A stretch of DNA of 64,000 nt, from positions 62,001-126,000 of the forward strand of contig JABWCP010000008.1 in assembly GCA_013360215.1 (NCBI GenBank), given 5' to 3'. The notes beneath the pieces are model-generated. The model searched no databases and had not been told where the DNA came from. It was given only the letters and a program-made list of their open reading frames with translations. The translations under genes were made by a program, and so were the position numbers. The stretch comes from a bacterium (GTDB lineage Bacteria; CLD3; SB21). Below, one piece after another: positions 34,978 to 45,042 of this stretch. Numbering within the stretch: the first letter of the stretch is position 1; each line of letters begins with the position of its first letter.

Positions 34978-35802
34978 GTGGAATCTTCACACGAAACCGA
35001 AAAAATAGTATTGGATGATGACGCTTCGACAGAAGCCGTGCGTACGCAGTTTGGCCGCCTGTACAATATCATGCGTGAGTTGCGTGCCAAATGCCCTTGG
35101 GATAAAGAACAAACGCACGCCTCACTGCGACAGTACCTTTTGGAAGAAGCCTACGAGACCCTCGAAGCCTTAGATGAAAATAATTATACCGAGCTGCGCA
35201 AAGAAATGGGCGATCTCATGCTGCAAATTCTTTTTCATTCGCGCATTGCCTCCGAAAACAATCATTTCGATCTGGTGGATGTATTGCGAACCATCAACGA
35301 TAAACTGATTCGCCGCCATCCGCACGTATTCGGTGACATCGAAGCCAAAACCGCCGATAAAGTGCTGGAGAATTGGGAACAGATCAAACTCAAAGAAGCC
35401 GGCCGCACCTCGGTATTGGACGGTGTGCCCAAAGTTTTACCCGCACTGGTACGGGCGTATCGCGTACAGGAAAAAGCCTCACGTGTCGGTTTTGACTGGG
35501 GTCACGTGGACGAAGTATGGAAAAAAGTACACGAAGAAGTAAAAGAATTAGAAGAAGCCGCACGATCCGGACAACTTCAAAAAATGGAAGATGAGCTCGG
35601 TGACGTACTTTTTTCCGTCGTTAATCTCGCACGTTTTATGCCCATCAATCCCGAAGATGCGCTCCGCGGTACGATCGAAAAATTTACCCGCCGTTTTCAA
35701 TATGTCGAACGGAAGTATGCCGAAAATCAAAAGGATATGAAAACCGCTACGCTCGAAGAAATGGACCAATATTGGGATGAAGCGAAACGACTCGGCTACT
35801 GA
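34978..35802 (+). CDS. mazG: Nucleoside triphosphate pyrophosphohydrolase MazG
   Basis: This 274-residue protein has two MazG domains. The first has CPWDKEQTHASLRQYLLEEAYE with the EExxE-type metal ligands and a following KEMGDLMLQILFH. The second has EEVKELEEAARS and EDELGDVLFSVVNLARF. The enzyme hydrolyses NTPs and aberrant dNTPs to monophosphates. The start is GTG at 34978 after an AGGAG site. An N-terminal extension of about 20 residues is less conserved. Confidence 0.94.
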   Translation: MESSHETEKIVLDDDASTEAVRTQFGRLYNIMRELRAKCPWDKEQTHASLRQYLLEEAYETLEALDENNYTELRKEMGDLMLQILFHSRIASENNHFDLVDVLRTINDKLIRRHPHVFGDIEAKTADKVLENWEQIKLKEAGRTSVLDGVPKVLPALVRAYRVQEKASRVGFDWGHVDEVWKKVHEEVKELEEAARSGQLQKMEDELGDVLFSVVNLARFMPINPEDALRGTIEKFTRRFQYVERKYAENQKDMKTATLEEMDQYWDEAKRLGY

Positions 35803-35843
35803 GATGAACCTTCCATTTTAAAAACACGAAATTTTATCAACGC

Positions 35844-36485
35844 ATGCATCATTCTACTTTTTCTCCCGATCGCGAATTCCTTGTTACCGACGAGGACACA
35901 CTAAAAAAATTATACGGCACGCCCAGCGAAGCATCGCTCGCTAAAGAAACCGATTACATTCATCCGCATTATCGCCGATTTATCGAGGTGTCGCCTTTTT
36001 TTGTATTAGCGACCTCCGGCCCGGACGGGCCTGATGCGTCACCGCGCGGGGATAAACCGGGTTTTGTGACTGTAGAAAATGAAAAAACACTTTTGATACC
36101 GGATCGCCGCGGCAATAATCGCATGGACAGCCTGCGTAATATCATTCACAATCCTTCCGTAGCGCTTTTTTTTCTGATACCGGGTATCGGCGAATCGCTT
36201 CGTGTCAACGGGCGCGCACAGATTACCGTCGATCCGGCATGGCGATCACGATTTGAAATGGAAAACAAACTTCCGGCGACCGTTTTAATCGTTCACGTCG
36301 AAAAAGTATTTTTCCAATGCGCCCGCGCCATCCAACGTTCCGGCCTGTGGGATCCGTCTTTGCATATCACCCGCGATCAACTCCCCAGCACGGGTACTAT
36401 TTTGGAAGACTTGAGTGCGCAACGCATTACCGCCTCGGAGTATGACCGGGACTTGTATGGGCGCCAGAAAAATACGTTGTATTAA
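35844..36485 (+). CDS. Pyridoxamine 5'-phosphate oxidase family flavoprotein
   Basis: The protein has 213 residues. The FMN-binding split barrel is recognisable from FFVLATSGPDGPDASPRGD, then LLIPDRRGNNRMDSLRNI and VALFFLIPGIGESLRVNGRA. The closing CARAIQRSGLWD matches the subfamily annotated as MSMEG_1061-like PPOX flavoproteins. Substrate unknown; it is not PdxH. It lies between mazG and an RDD gene on the same strand with short gaps of 41 and 9 bases. Confidence 0.88.
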   Translation: MHHSTFSPDREFLVTDEDTLKKLYGTPSEASLAKETDYIHPHYRRFIEVSPFFVLATSGPDGPDASPRGDKPGFVTVENEKTLLIPDRRGNNRMDSLRNIIHNPSVALFFLIPGIGESLRVNGRAQITVDPAWRSRFEMENKLPATVLIVHVEKVFFQCARAIQRSGLWDPSLHITRDQLPSTGTILEDLSAQRITASEYDRDLYGRQKNTLY

Positions 36486-36494
36486 TATCGAAGC

Positions 36495-37298
36495 ATGAAT
36501 ACGGAACCGCACATCGAATCGCATTTGATCGTCGAAACGCCCGAAAATATTTTTTTGGAGTTCGAATTGGCCGGCCTTGGCTCTCGTTTTTTAGCGTATT
36601 TGATTGATACGGCCATGCAGGCGATTTTTTTTATTATTTTGGTTTATGTTTTAGCCATAGCTTTCGCGTTTATCGGCGGCTTGTTACATATCGAAGAAAT
36701 TTCCGATGGATGGCGCAATGCACTTTTGGCCATCGGTATTTTCTTGCTTTATGAAGGATATTTTATTTTTTTTGAAACCGTCTGGCGCGGACAGACGATC
36801 GGAAAAAAAATCCTCCGCCTCCGCGTCGTCAAAGATGAAGGATACCCGATCACTTTCATGGATGCAGCTATTCGCAATCTGATGCGCATCGCCGATGCTT
36901 TGCCCACATGGTTTTATTTTCCCAGTTACGGGCTCGGCAGCGCGGTTTTGATCGGTAATCCGCAAGGTAAACGGCTTGGCGATTTTGCCGCCGGAACATT
37001 GGTGATCAAAGAACGTACAACGACCGGATTTGAAAACTTCGGGTTGCTGCATCTCAATCCCGAAATGGTTCGGGGTATCACGCTGCCCAATCTGAACCGG
37101 ATCAACGATGATGAGTATTTTGTGCTGCGCTCTTTTTTTTACAGAAAAAACGCATTCGAACCGATGCGTCGAATGGCGCTCGCCAAAACAATTGCGGCAC
37201 ATTTTCGTACAAAACTGAATATTTCCCAAGATGCCTGGCCCAACGATATCCGGCTTTTGGATACGATGATGTTATTAATCGAAGAAAAAAAACGATAG
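36495..37298 (+). CDS. RDD family membrane protein
   Basis: This 267-residue protein contains an RDD domain at about residues 25-175. The Arg of the motif is in GSRFLAYLIDTAMQ (the second D being Asp of LIDT), and TM helices follow. GQTIGKKILRLRVVKDEG and RLGDFAAGTLVIKE are typical. The C-terminal 90 residues are soluble and helical. The family is poorly understood; some members transport ions. It ends 8 bases before the M14 peptidase gene. Confidence 0.88.
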   Translation: MNTEPHIESHLIVETPENIFLEFELAGLGSRFLAYLIDTAMQAIFFIILVYVLAIAFAFIGGLLHIEEISDGWRNALLAIGIFLLYEGYFIFFETVWRGQTIGKKILRLRVVKDEGYPITFMDAAIRNLMRIADALPTWFYFPSYGLGSAVLIGNPQGKRLGDFAAGTLVIKERTTTGFENFGLLHLNPEMVRGITLPNLNRINDDEYFVLRSFFYRKNAFEPMRRMALAKTIAAHFRTKLNISQDAWPNDIRLLDTMMLLIEEKKR

Positions 37299-37306
37299 AG
37301 GAAATC

Positions 37307-39076
37307 ATGAATCAACTTGTCCTGCGACTTCTTATGTTATCGGTAGTACTCCTTGGCGCATGTGCACCCAAGTCGGCGCGCGTGGAAGAATGGCTGACGT
37401 ATTACGAAAAATCCAATCACCTCGAAACCCCGCGTTATGACGAAACCGTCGCTTACCTTCAGCGCCTTGAGCAGGCCTCGCCTTGGATCAATCTGACGTA
37501 CTTCGGCGTCAGCCCGCAAGGCCGTATGAACCCGCTTGTCATCGTGGATAAGGATCGCCGTTTCAATCCCCAGGCGGCCCGCCAAAGCGGAAAGAATGTA
37601 CTTTTGATTCAAGCCGGCATTCATGCCGGTGAAATAGACGGTAAAGATGCCGGAATGATGCTGATTCGTGATCTCGTGATTTTTAAGAAAAATCCGGAAC
37701 TGCTGGATCATACCGTGATTTTATTTATGCCTTTTTTCAATGTTGACGGGCACGAGCGTTTTGGTCCGTACAACCGAATCAATCAGAACGGCCCCAAAGA
37801 AATGGGTTGGCGTACCACTGCGCAAAATCTGAACCTTAACCGCGATTACATGAAAGCCGATGCACCCGAAATGCGCGACTGGCTCAAACTGTTTCAGGCG
37901 TGGAAACCCGATATCTTATTGGATTGCCATGTCACCGACGGCGCCGATTATCGGCATGCGGTGACGTATGCTATCGATCAGTCGCAAAATCTCGCTCCGT
38001 CAGTGCGGTCGTTTACAAAAGACATCTATATGCCTGAATTGAAAAACGCCATGGCGCAATCCGGTTTTCCGATGTCACCGTATGTCAACCTCGTCGAAGA
38101 GCGCGATATCGCCCAAGGTTTGATCGGTGGCAATTCCCCGCCGCGATTTTCGACCGGTTATGCCGCTCTGCAAAACCGTATCGGTTTTTTGATCGAAACG
38201 CATATGTTCAAAGATTACAAAACCCGCGTGGACGGCACGTACAATATCATCCTGCACACCCTTGAGACCATGCATCGTCATGCACCCGAACTCAGACAAA
38301 CCATGTTGGATGGAGATGCCTCGGCGGAACGCATGACCGGATCTTATTTACCGATTACTTTCCGTTGGTCCAAAGCGGATACGATTGATTTTCTCGGATA
38401 CAATTTCCGCATGGAAAAAAGCGCCGTGACGGGCGAATCGTTTGTGTATTGGGAAAACGTGCCTATTGATTACCGCTTACCTTTTTATGATCAGGTATCA
38501 ACTACCGATTCTGCATTGGTACCGTATGCATTCATCGTTCCCCAGCAGTGGACATCCGTATTGGAAAGACTGGAAGCGCACGGGATCGTAACGGAAAAAC
38601 TGGACAGAGACCGCGATATCAAAGTGATCTCATACCGATTTTCCAATGCAAAATGGTCTGAAAATCCGTTTGAAGGCCGTTTGTCGATAAATTATAAAAC
38701 CTCCGAATCCGAAGAAACACGCCGCTTCAAAGCCGGTGACCGGATTGTGAAACTCAATCAACGCACGGCACGTGTGATCATGCATTTGCTCGAGCCACGC
38801 GCTCCTGATGCCTTAGTCCAATGGGGATTTTTTAATGCGATCTTCGAACAAAAAGAATACGGCGAAACCTATAAACTGGAACTGCTGGCGCGCGATATGC
38901 TGGCCAAAGACAGCACGCTGCGCGCAGAGTTTGAAAAACGCGTCAAAGAGGATAAAAACTTTACCGGATATAATCGGCTCAATTGGTTTTATGAACGCTC
39001 ACCATGGTGGGATAAAAATGTAAATCTGTATCCGGTGGGTAAAATATTAACCGCCGAGGATATTTCCGGATTTTAA
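37307..39076 (+). CDS. M14 family zinc carboxypeptidase-like lipoprotein
   Basis: The protein has 589 residues. The lipoprotein signal ends in LLGAC at residue 19, pointing to membrane anchoring. Zinc ligands of the M14 fold are visible as H-A-G-E in GIHAGEIDGKDAG and the His of LLDCHVTDGADY. A catalytic Glu should be that of GFLIETHMFKDY. A C-terminal domain of about 230 residues is beta-rich. Members cleave C-terminal residues or peptidoglycan stem peptides. It is the last gene of the mazG-RDD run. Confidence 0.88.
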   Translation: MNQLVLRLLMLSVVLLGACAPKSARVEEWLTYYEKSNHLETPRYDETVAYLQRLEQASPWINLTYFGVSPQGRMNPLVIVDKDRRFNPQAARQSGKNVLLIQAGIHAGEIDGKDAGMMLIRDLVIFKKNPELLDHTVILFMPFFNVDGHERFGPYNRINQNGPKEMGWRTTAQNLNLNRDYMKADAPEMRDWLKLFQAWKPDILLDCHVTDGADYRHAVTYAIDQSQNLAPSVRSFTKDIYMPELKNAMAQSGFPMSPYVNLVEERDIAQGLIGGNSPPRFSTGYAALQNRIGFLIETHMFKDYKTRVDGTYNIILHTLETMHRHAPELRQTMLDGDASAERMTGSYLPITFRWSKADTIDFLGYNFRMEKSAVTGESFVYWENVPIDYRLPFYDQVSTTDSALVPYAFIVPQQWTSVLERLEAHGIVTEKLDRDRDIKVISYRFSNAKWSENPFEGRLSINYKTSESEETRRFKAGDRIVKLNQRTARVIMHLLEPRAPDALVQWGFFNAIFEQKEYGETYKLELLARDMLAKDSTLRAEFEKRVKEDKNFTGYNRLNWFYERSPWWDKNVNLYPVGKILTAEDISGF

Positions 39077-39170
39077 TGAGGCCTACACAAATGTGTAGTG
39101 TTTGAAACATAGTTCGCTTTATTGCGTTGTGGATTGCACATAACACTATAACAACAAATAAAAGGAACAC

Positions 39171-39881
39171 ATGAAACAACGTCTTTTTTTCGGTATGATG
39201 CTTTTGGCAACTTGGTATAATACGGCATTTGCGCAGTCCGGTAATCCCGTGTACGGTGCATCGTTTTATCGCCTATGGACGAGCAGTGACAAAATCAGTG
39301 AATACGCATACGCCTTGCGCGTGGAATCATCGAAATACGGTTATGGAGTTTTTCATTGGGGAACGCGATCCAAAGATCCTAATGAATCTTATAAAGGCCC
39401 ATCCTCTGATCCGTTCGATGCGGCCCACATGACCGGATGGTTTTTAAGACCCAATATTTGGCCATTCGGCGCACGAAAGATACCCGTTTATGCGCATTTG
39501 GGTTATACGTCACGAAACTATAATTCGGATGTGATTGATGAAGGGTTGAATGGCGATTTGTCCTCGCATGATTGGTCTTTCGGATTATTTACCAAAAATG
39601 AATATCAGATAAAGCAGCGCGTGGATTTGGCTCCTGAGTTTGGCGTGTATCACATCACACGAACCGCCAAACCTTACGGTGATTTGTCAGCAGGAGACAG
39701 CCGGGGTTGGGTCTATGAAGCGAATTTAAGAATCGGCGTTCGTCTTATAAGCGGGCTTAGCCTGATCACTGATCTTGGTTGGTCGGACGAATTCGCTACA
39801 AACGGAAAACACAGTTGGCTTCAGGGCGAATATCCGGGTAAAATCAATGCCGGTGCCGGTATCGCCTACTATATCCGGTAA
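39171..39881 (+). CDS. Predicted outer-membrane/exported protein
   Basis: This 236-residue protein has a signal peptide to about residue 22 (WYNTAFAQ). The mature part is rich in Tyr, Trp and Gly with alternating strands (SSKYGYGVFHWGTR, INAGAGIAYYIR at the C-terminus). A C-terminal aromatic or Arg-ended strand suggests a small beta-barrel. I do not recognise a named family. It is monocistronic, and a strong hairpin follows. Confidence 0.65.
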   Translation: MKQRLFFGMMLLATWYNTAFAQSGNPVYGASFYRLWTSSDKISEYAYALRVESSKYGYGVFHWGTRSKDPNESYKGPSSDPFDAAHMTGWFLRPNIWPFGARKIPVYAHLGYTSRNYNSDVIDEGLNGDLSSHDWSFGLFTKNEYQIKQRVDLAPEFGVYHITRTAKPYGDLSAGDSRGWVYEANLRIGVRLISGLSLITDLGWSDEFATNGKHSWLQGEYPGKINAGAGIAYYIR

Positions 39882-39900
39882 ACCGCAATAGTTGACTTTG

Positions 39901-39960
39901 AAAAACCATCGCATAAGTCTCGTATAGATACGAAAGCTCATGAGATGGTTTTTATTTTAT
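39901..39960 (+). terminator. Intrinsic terminator after the outer-membrane protein gene
   Basis: AAAAACCATC (39901-39910) pairs perfectly with GATGGTTTTT (39944-39953), and T-rich sequence follows. An inner TCGTA/TACGA hairpin lies between them. The A-run at the 5' side would let it act on both strands. Confidence 0.75.
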
Positions 39961-40052
39961 ACCGATGAAATATTCATTGCCCGATTGCGTTTAAGCCATT
40001 ATATTGCCGCGCAATTTTTGATAACTTTTGAAAATAAAATAAGTAAAAACCG

Positions 40053-40439
40053 ATGGTCCGTACGATATTTCGCGCTAAAATTCACCGTGCCCGTGTCACT
40101 CAACTTGATCTCAACTATCACGGGAGTATCACTATTGATCAGGATTTGCTGGATCTCGTAGATATTTGGCATAATGAAAAAGTGCAGATCGTTAATGCCA
40201 ATAACGGCGCCCGTTTGGAAACGTATGTGATCGCCGGAAAACGCGGAAGCCGCGTTATCGGTCTCAACGGGCCGGCCGCTCGTTTAGCCATGCCCGGTGA
40301 CGTGATTTCCATCATAGCTTATGGCGCGGCGGAAGAATCCGAAGCACGGACTTTTCATCCTAAAGTAGTGCTTCTAAATCAAAATAATGAAGTCGTCGAA
40401 TCGCATACAATCCCCTCGCACGATGATGTAAACCGTTAA
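40053..40439 (+). CDS. panD: Aspartate 1-decarboxylase
   Basis: This 128-residue pyruvoyl enzyme forms beta-alanine for pantothenate and CoA. The self-cleavage site Gly-Ser is visible in the YHGSITID segment (about residues 23-29), with catalytic Lys in FRAKIHRA. Segments [12 protein letters not shown] and [12 protein letters not shown] are highly conserved. Length is normal. It sits 50 bases before folC; the rest of pantothenate synthesis is not in the window. Confidence 0.95.
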   Translation: MVRTIFRAKIHRARVTQLDLNYHGSITIDQDLLDLVDIWHNEKVQIVNANNGARLETYVIAGKRGSRVIGLNGPAARLAMPGDVISIIAYGAAEESEARTFHPKVVLLNQNNEVVESHTIPSHDDVNR

Positions 40440-40489
40440 AACGCGGTATCCCGACCTTGTTTTTTCATATATAGTGACGTCACACGCGC

Positions 40490-41767
40490 ATGCAGGACAT
40501 CCGAACCACCCTTACGTATCTGTACGACCTCCAGTTTTTCGGTATAAAGTTCGGCCTCGAAAATACCCGCGCTCTTTTGCAGTTTGTCGGCAATCCTCAT
40601 AAAAAATTCCCTGTCATTCATGTGGCCGGCACCAACGGAAAAGGTTCCGTCTGTGCGATGCTGGCTTCCATATTTGAAGCCGCCGGTTTACGTTGCGGGT
40701 TATACACGTCACCGCATATCGTTCATTTTTCAGAACGCATCCGCATCAATAATATTGAAATCTCTGAAAATGATATCGTTCGTTTGACGCGTCTTTTACA
40801 ACCGGAAATTGATCGTTTGCAATGTACGTTTTTTGAAGCGACGACCGTGATGGCCTTTCAGTATTTTGAAGAGCAGCATGTGGATATCGCCGTCATCGAA
40901 ACAGGCCTTGGCGGACGCCTTGATGCAACCAACGTCGTCGAACCCGAAGTATCCGTCATCACTACGATTGATTTTGATCACATGGCTTACCTCGGTGATA
41001 CGTTGGAAAAAATCGCCTCCGAAAAAGCCGGAATAATCAAACCGGACAAACCCGTCATCGTAGGCAACGTACTGCCCGAAGCATTCTCCGTGATGCAAAA
41101 AAAAGCGCACGAAAACCGATCGCCGCTATATGTGCTGGGTACACATATAACAATTCAAAATTCTGAAGTCGGTATTGATGGCGGATGCATGGACGCGCAG
41201 TGGCGATTTTCCGATAGTCAGGGCACGATCACAAAAATCAATATACCTTTGATCGGTGAACATCAGTTGGACAATGCCGCATTGGCCGTGGCCGCCGCAC
41301 GATTACAAACCCGTTTTTCCGTTTCGGATGACGATATCCGTAAAGGAATACGCGCGGTGATCTGGAAAGGCCGTTGTTTTATAAAACGCAAACGGCCGTG
41401 GGTTATCGTTGACGCGGCGCATAATCCGGCAGGTATGCGTTCACTGGCCCGGTCTATAGCTTTACTGCATAAAGAAATTACCGGTCAGAAAATACTGATG
41501 ATCGGAATGCTTTCCGACAAAGACAGCCGAAACGCTTTGCATGAAATCGTACCGCTGTTTGATCGGGTGGTCGCAGTGACACCGCCCAACCCCCGCGCTC
41601 TACCGGCCGATGCACTCGCCGCGTTGATTCATCAAACAGGAAAACCGGTGGAAGTGATCCCCGATACGGTGTCGGCCTACGATACCACACTACAAAAACT
41701 AAAAGCCGATGACCTTTTGGTGGTCACCGGCTCATTCTACGTCTTACAGGATATTCTTTTACGCTGA
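40490..41767 (+). CDS. folC: Folylpolyglutamate/dihydrofolate synthase
   Basis: This 425-residue Mur ligase-family enzyme adds glutamate to folates. The P-loop is HVAGTNGKGSVCAML (about residues 46-60). The family motif SPHIVHFSERIRIN follows, then FDHMAYLGDTLEKIASEKAGIIK, which includes the carbamylated-Lys region. The C-terminal domain has VDAAHNPAGMRSL. It overlaps the convergent ferredoxin gene by 9 bases at the stop. Confidence 0.95.
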   Translation: MQDIRTTLTYLYDLQFFGIKFGLENTRALLQFVGNPHKKFPVIHVAGTNGKGSVCAMLASIFEAAGLRCGLYTSPHIVHFSERIRINNIEISENDIVRLTRLLQPEIDRLQCTFFEATTVMAFQYFEEQHVDIAVIETGLGGRLDATNVVEPEVSVITTIDFDHMAYLGDTLEKIASEKAGIIKPDKPVIVGNVLPEAFSVMQKKAHENRSPLYVLGTHITIQNSEVGIDGGCMDAQWRFSDSQGTITKINIPLIGEHQLDNAALAVAAARLQTRFSVSDDDIRKGIRAVIWKGRCFIKRKRPWVIVDAAHNPAGMRSLARSIALLHKEITGQKILMIGMLSDKDSRNALHEIVPLFDRVVAVTPPNPRALPADALAALIHQTGKPVEVIPDTVSAYDTTLQKLKADDLLVVTGSFYVLQDILLR

Positions 41768-42118
41768 TCCGTTTTTTCGGTGAGGACATGCCGACGTATT
41801 AAGACAGCTGTCCGGCAAAATCCGGTCGGACGCGTGGTTGCCTTCGGCCATAGCACGAACGATATTTTCCACATCGCCGTCCTTTACAAAACCATACCAC
41901 ACATTATCGGGATAAATCACGACGTTAGGGCCGTGTTCGCATTGATCCAGACAGCCGGCTTTATTGGCGCGCACTTTTCCTTTGAGGTCGTATTTTTTCA
42001 GCGCCTCATTAAAAAGTTTTTGCAGATTGTTCGTTCCGCCGGTATTACAACTTCCGCGCGGATGTCCGTCTTCCCGCGTGTTGGTACAAATAAAAATATG
42101 ATGTTCAAATTTAGCCAT
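41759..42118 (-). CDS. Thioredoxin-like [2Fe-2S] ferredoxin
   Basis: This 119-residue protein has the thioredoxin-like ferredoxin pattern: Cys in HIFICTNTR and RGSCNTGG, then AGCLDQCEHGPNVVIYPD. The four Cys ligate a 2Fe-2S cluster as in the NuoE-like Shethna-type ferredoxins. The C-terminal tail has two more Cys (DSCLNTSACPH), which is unusual and may be redox active. It follows clpP by 16 bases on the minus strand. Confidence 0.9.
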   Translation of the reverse strand: MAKFEHHIFICTNTREDGHPRGSCNTGGTNNLQKLFNEALKKYDLKGKVRANKAGCLDQCEHGPNVVIYPDNVWYGFVKDGDVENIVRAMAEGNHASDRILPDSCLNTSACPHRKNGSA

Positions 42119-42134
42119 GTCGTATTCTCTCCTC

Positions 42135-42770
42135 TCAGATTTTGCTGAGACCGGTTACGGTTTTTGAAATCATGCCATACGCTTTGGCTTCGTCGGCGGT
42201 AAACCAGTAATCGCGATTGGTATCCTGCGCAACTTTTTCGACGGGTTGCCCGGTTTCACGCGCTAAAATTTCGTTGAGCTCTTGTTTGAGGCGAACGATT
42301 TGCTGCGTACTGATTTCAATGTCTTTGGTGGAACCGCGCACACCGCCGAGCGGTTGGTGAATCATGATGCGGGAATGCGGCAAGGCCAAACGGTTTTCTT
42401 TTTTGGCCGCAACAAGGATGATCGCGGCTGCACTGGCAGCCAATCCGCAGACGATGGTTTTGACCGGTGCGTCAATCAATTTGATCAAATCATAAATAGC
42501 CAAACCGTCATCCGCTACGCCGCCGGGCGAATTGATGAAAATTTTGATTTCTTTTTTGGGATCCTGTTCGTTGAGAAACAAAAGCTGCGTGATCACACGG
42601 CGCGTGACTTTGGGACTGATCTGTTCAAAAAGCAAAATCGTACGCGATTGCAGAAAAAATTCCGCCATCTTTTTTCCGAGCGGATCTTCTTTTTGCGGCT
42701 CTTCGGTTTCTTTTTCTTCTTCCTCTTCGTCTAAACGTTCGATGAGATCGTACATCGTCATAGAATGCAT
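42135..42770 (-). CDS. clpP: ATP-dependent Clp protease proteolytic subunit
   Basis: The protein has 211 residues from ATG 42770, which follows an AGGAG site; the longer frame to 42854 lacks one. The catalytic Ser is in GLAASAAA, His in MIHQPLGG, and Asp in QDTNRDYW. The Ser context is AASAAA rather than the common AASMGA, though other residues are conserved. An unusual acidic insert (EEEEEKETEEPQKED) sits near the N-terminus. It is flanked by pdxJ and the ferredoxin with 16-base gaps. Confidence 0.93.
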   Translation of the reverse strand: MHSMTMYDLIERLDEEEEEKETEEPQKEDPLGKKMAEFFLQSRTILLFEQISPKVTRRVITQLLFLNEQDPKKEIKIFINSPGGVADDGLAIYDLIKLIDAPVKTIVCGLAASAAAIILVAAKKENRLALPHSRIMIHQPLGGVRGSTKDIEISTQQIVRLKQELNEILARETGQPVEKVAQDTNRDYWFTADEAKAYGMISKTVTGLSKI

Positions 42771-42786
42771 ATATACTCCTATTGGA

Positions 42787-43491
42787 TTATTTTTTGATGA
42801 GTGTTGCAAAATCGCGCACGGCCTGATCGAGGCCCACAAACAGCGCCCGCGCAAAAACAGAGTGACCGATATTGATTTCTTCGATTTCTTCGATGTCCAG
42901 AAGCTCGCGGATATTATTGTGATTGATGTGACCTGAAAGCGTAACCGATAGCGTCAGTTTTTTGGCGGCCATCGCCATCGCTTTCATGTTTTCGAGTTCC
43001 TGCTCCATCAGCGTCAGACTCGCAGCGCCCGTGTATTTATCGGTATTGAGCTCGACGTAGTCGCAACCCATGCGGGCCGCCGTGCGCAATTGATTGGCAT
43101 CGGTATCTACGAGCATGTTTACAACGATACCGTTCGTTCTCAGAAAACTTACGATCGGAGCCAATAGGGCTTCTTTTTCAACGGCATTGACACTGCGGAT
43201 GGAGGTACTGTCACGGTCAATCATGGTCACCATCTCCGCTTTGGCCTGAATAGCGGCCTGCGCGTTTTCCATGGTCGGTACCAAACGCAGGTTAAAATGC
43301 GAATGGATGGTTTCTTTGAGCATGCGCAGATCGCGCTCTTCTGCCGCGCCCGCCTGCATCATGGTATATACGATACTATCCACGCCGGCCATTTCCAGCA
43401 TGGATATTACATGCAATGGATCGGGCGTTTTGCCGCCGCCCATCTGACGAATGGCTACTACGGCATCCAGCAATATTCCAAGTCGTTTCAC
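42787..43491 (-). CDS. pdxJ: Pyridoxine 5'-phosphate synthase
   Basis: This 234-residue TIM-barrel enzyme condenses 1-deoxyxylulose 5-phosphate with 3-amino-2-oxopropyl phosphate. Typical segments are RLGILLDAVVAIRQ, DPLHVISMLEMAGVD, LRLVPTMENAQ and the C-terminal EEINIGHSVFARALFVGL. The usual GVNIDHVA opening is replaced by GILLDAVV, a change also at the active-site His. It is first of the pdxJ-clpP-ferredoxin run. Confidence 0.92.
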   Translation of the reverse strand: MKRLGILLDAVVAIRQMGGGKTPDPLHVISMLEMAGVDSIVYTMMQAGAAEERDLRMLKETIHSHFNLRLVPTMENAQAAIQAKAEMVTMIDRDSTSIRSVNAVEKEALLAPIVSFLRTNGIVVNMLVDTDANQLRTAARMGCDYVELNTDKYTGAASLTLMEQELENMKAMAMAAKKLTLSVTLSGHINHNNIRELLDIEEIEEINIGHSVFARALFVGLDQAVRDFATLIKK

Positions 43492-43701
43492 GCTGTCATT
43501 CTCCGAAAAATTCGATAATTACCGCTAAAGATTGATAAATCCTGCGTTAATTTCAACGCAAATTGCATACGGAACGCTTTTGTTTTTTAGAGAGAACCTC
43601 TATATTGATTTACGCAGCGCGGCTTATTAACTATAAATGCACTGCAACCGAAACCCTACTTCACCGTATTATGTTTTAATTCGTATGCTAATGGAGAATA
43701 T

Positions 43702-44955
43702 TTGATGATTTCGTTTAACGGAATATTGATCATTTTAGCCGTCATCCTCGTTTTGTGGTTGATTGATAAGTATGTCGCATCCGGTTTGCGTGCACTTGTT
43801 AGGGATTGGAAAAAATCGCACATCATCATCCGCAGCTTTTGGGTGGCCAATGTGCTTATGTACGTCCTTGTGACGACCGGCATGTTGTTTTTTATGCTTC
43901 GCTTGGGGCCCATGCCGCTGCGTGCGACGATCATGGGATTATTTGTCGCCTTGCTCGTGCCAAAGCTTGTATTGGTGGCGCTGCTGCTGGCTGAAGATGC
44001 GACGCGTTGGTTACGTAAAGCTTGGTCTGTCGTCCGGCGCACAAAAACTAAGGAAGAAACTTTTTTGCCTTCGCGGCGCAAATTTATCGCGCAGATCGGA
44101 TTTGGTCTGGCCGCGATACCTTTTGGTTCGATTCTCTACGGTATTACCCGAGGAAAATATGATTTTACCGTGCACCGCACCGATGTTTTTATCAAAGATC
44201 TTCCTTCGGTTTTTGACGGTTTTACGATCACCCAGCTTTCCGATATTCACGCCGGCAGTTTTGACGATGCCGATGCCGTCAAACGCGGCGTTGATCTGGC
44301 CAATGCGCAACGCTCGGATTTGCTGGTATTTACCGGTGACATGGTCAATAACCGTGCGGAAGAACTTACGCCGTGGCTGAATATTTTTAAAACATTGAAT
44401 GCGGATTACGGGAAATACGCCACGCTGGGCAATCACGATTACGGAGATTATGTATTCTGGCCTTCGCCGGAAGCTAAAGCCGAAAACCTTGCGTGGCTCC
44501 AATCTATGCATGCCGAGATGGAATTTACGATGCTCAATAATGCCCACACGGCAATTTCCAAAAACGATGCGCACCTCGCTTTAGTCGGCGTAGAAAACTG
44601 GGGTCTGCCGCCGTGGCCGCAAAAAGGCGATCTGAAAAAAGCGCTGGAGGGTATAGAACCGGCGGCGCCAAAGATATTGCTCTCGCACGATCCTACGCAT
44701 TTTGAAGGAGAAGTTTTGCAACACGCATCGCGTATTGATCTGACGCTATCCGGTCACACGCACGGTATGCAGTTCGGTGTGGAAATTCCCGGATTCCGAT
44801 GGAGTCCGGTGCAGTATCGCTACCCGCGATGGGCCGGATTATACACTGAAAACGGGCGTGCATTGTATGTCAATCGCGGATTCGGATTTATCGGCCTGCC
44901 CGGACGCGTAGGCATCTGGCCGGAGATCACGGTGATCACACTGCGTTGCGGGTAA
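43702..44955 (+). CDS. Membrane-anchored metallophosphoesterase
   Basis: The protein has 417 residues. Three or four N-terminal helices occur in about residues 1-100. The calcineurin-like domain starts with QLSDIHAGSF (metal Asp and His), then VFTGDMVNNRAEE, TLGNHDYGDY and LLSHDPTHFE. TLSGHTHGMQFG supplies the last metal ligands. Close relatives are YkuE-type phosphodiesterases. It is divergent from pdxJ over a 210-base gap, and no terminator is evident. Confidence 0.9.
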   Translation: MMISFNGILIILAVILVLWLIDKYVASGLRALVRDWKKSHIIIRSFWVANVLMYVLVTTGMLFFMLRLGPMPLRATIMGLFVALLVPKLVLVALLLAEDATRWLRKAWSVVRRTKTKEETFLPSRRKFIAQIGFGLAAIPFGSILYGITRGKYDFTVHRTDVFIKDLPSVFDGFTITQLSDIHAGSFDDADAVKRGVDLANAQRSDLLVFTGDMVNNRAEELTPWLNIFKTLNADYGKYATLGNHDYGDYVFWPSPEAKAENLAWLQSMHAEMEFTMLNNAHTAISKNDAHLALVGVENWGLPPWPQKGDLKKALEGIEPAAPKILLSHDPTHFEGEVLQHASRIDLTLSGHTHGMQFGVEIPGFRWSPVQYRYPRWAGLYTENGRALYVNRGFGFIGLPGRVGIWPEITVITLRCG

Positions 44956-45042
44956 TTGTGGGATAAAGGATATGGTGTTTTGCAATACCCATATTTACTA
45001 GATGAATTTGTTCCGATAAAATTAATCCCCAACTATCTTCAT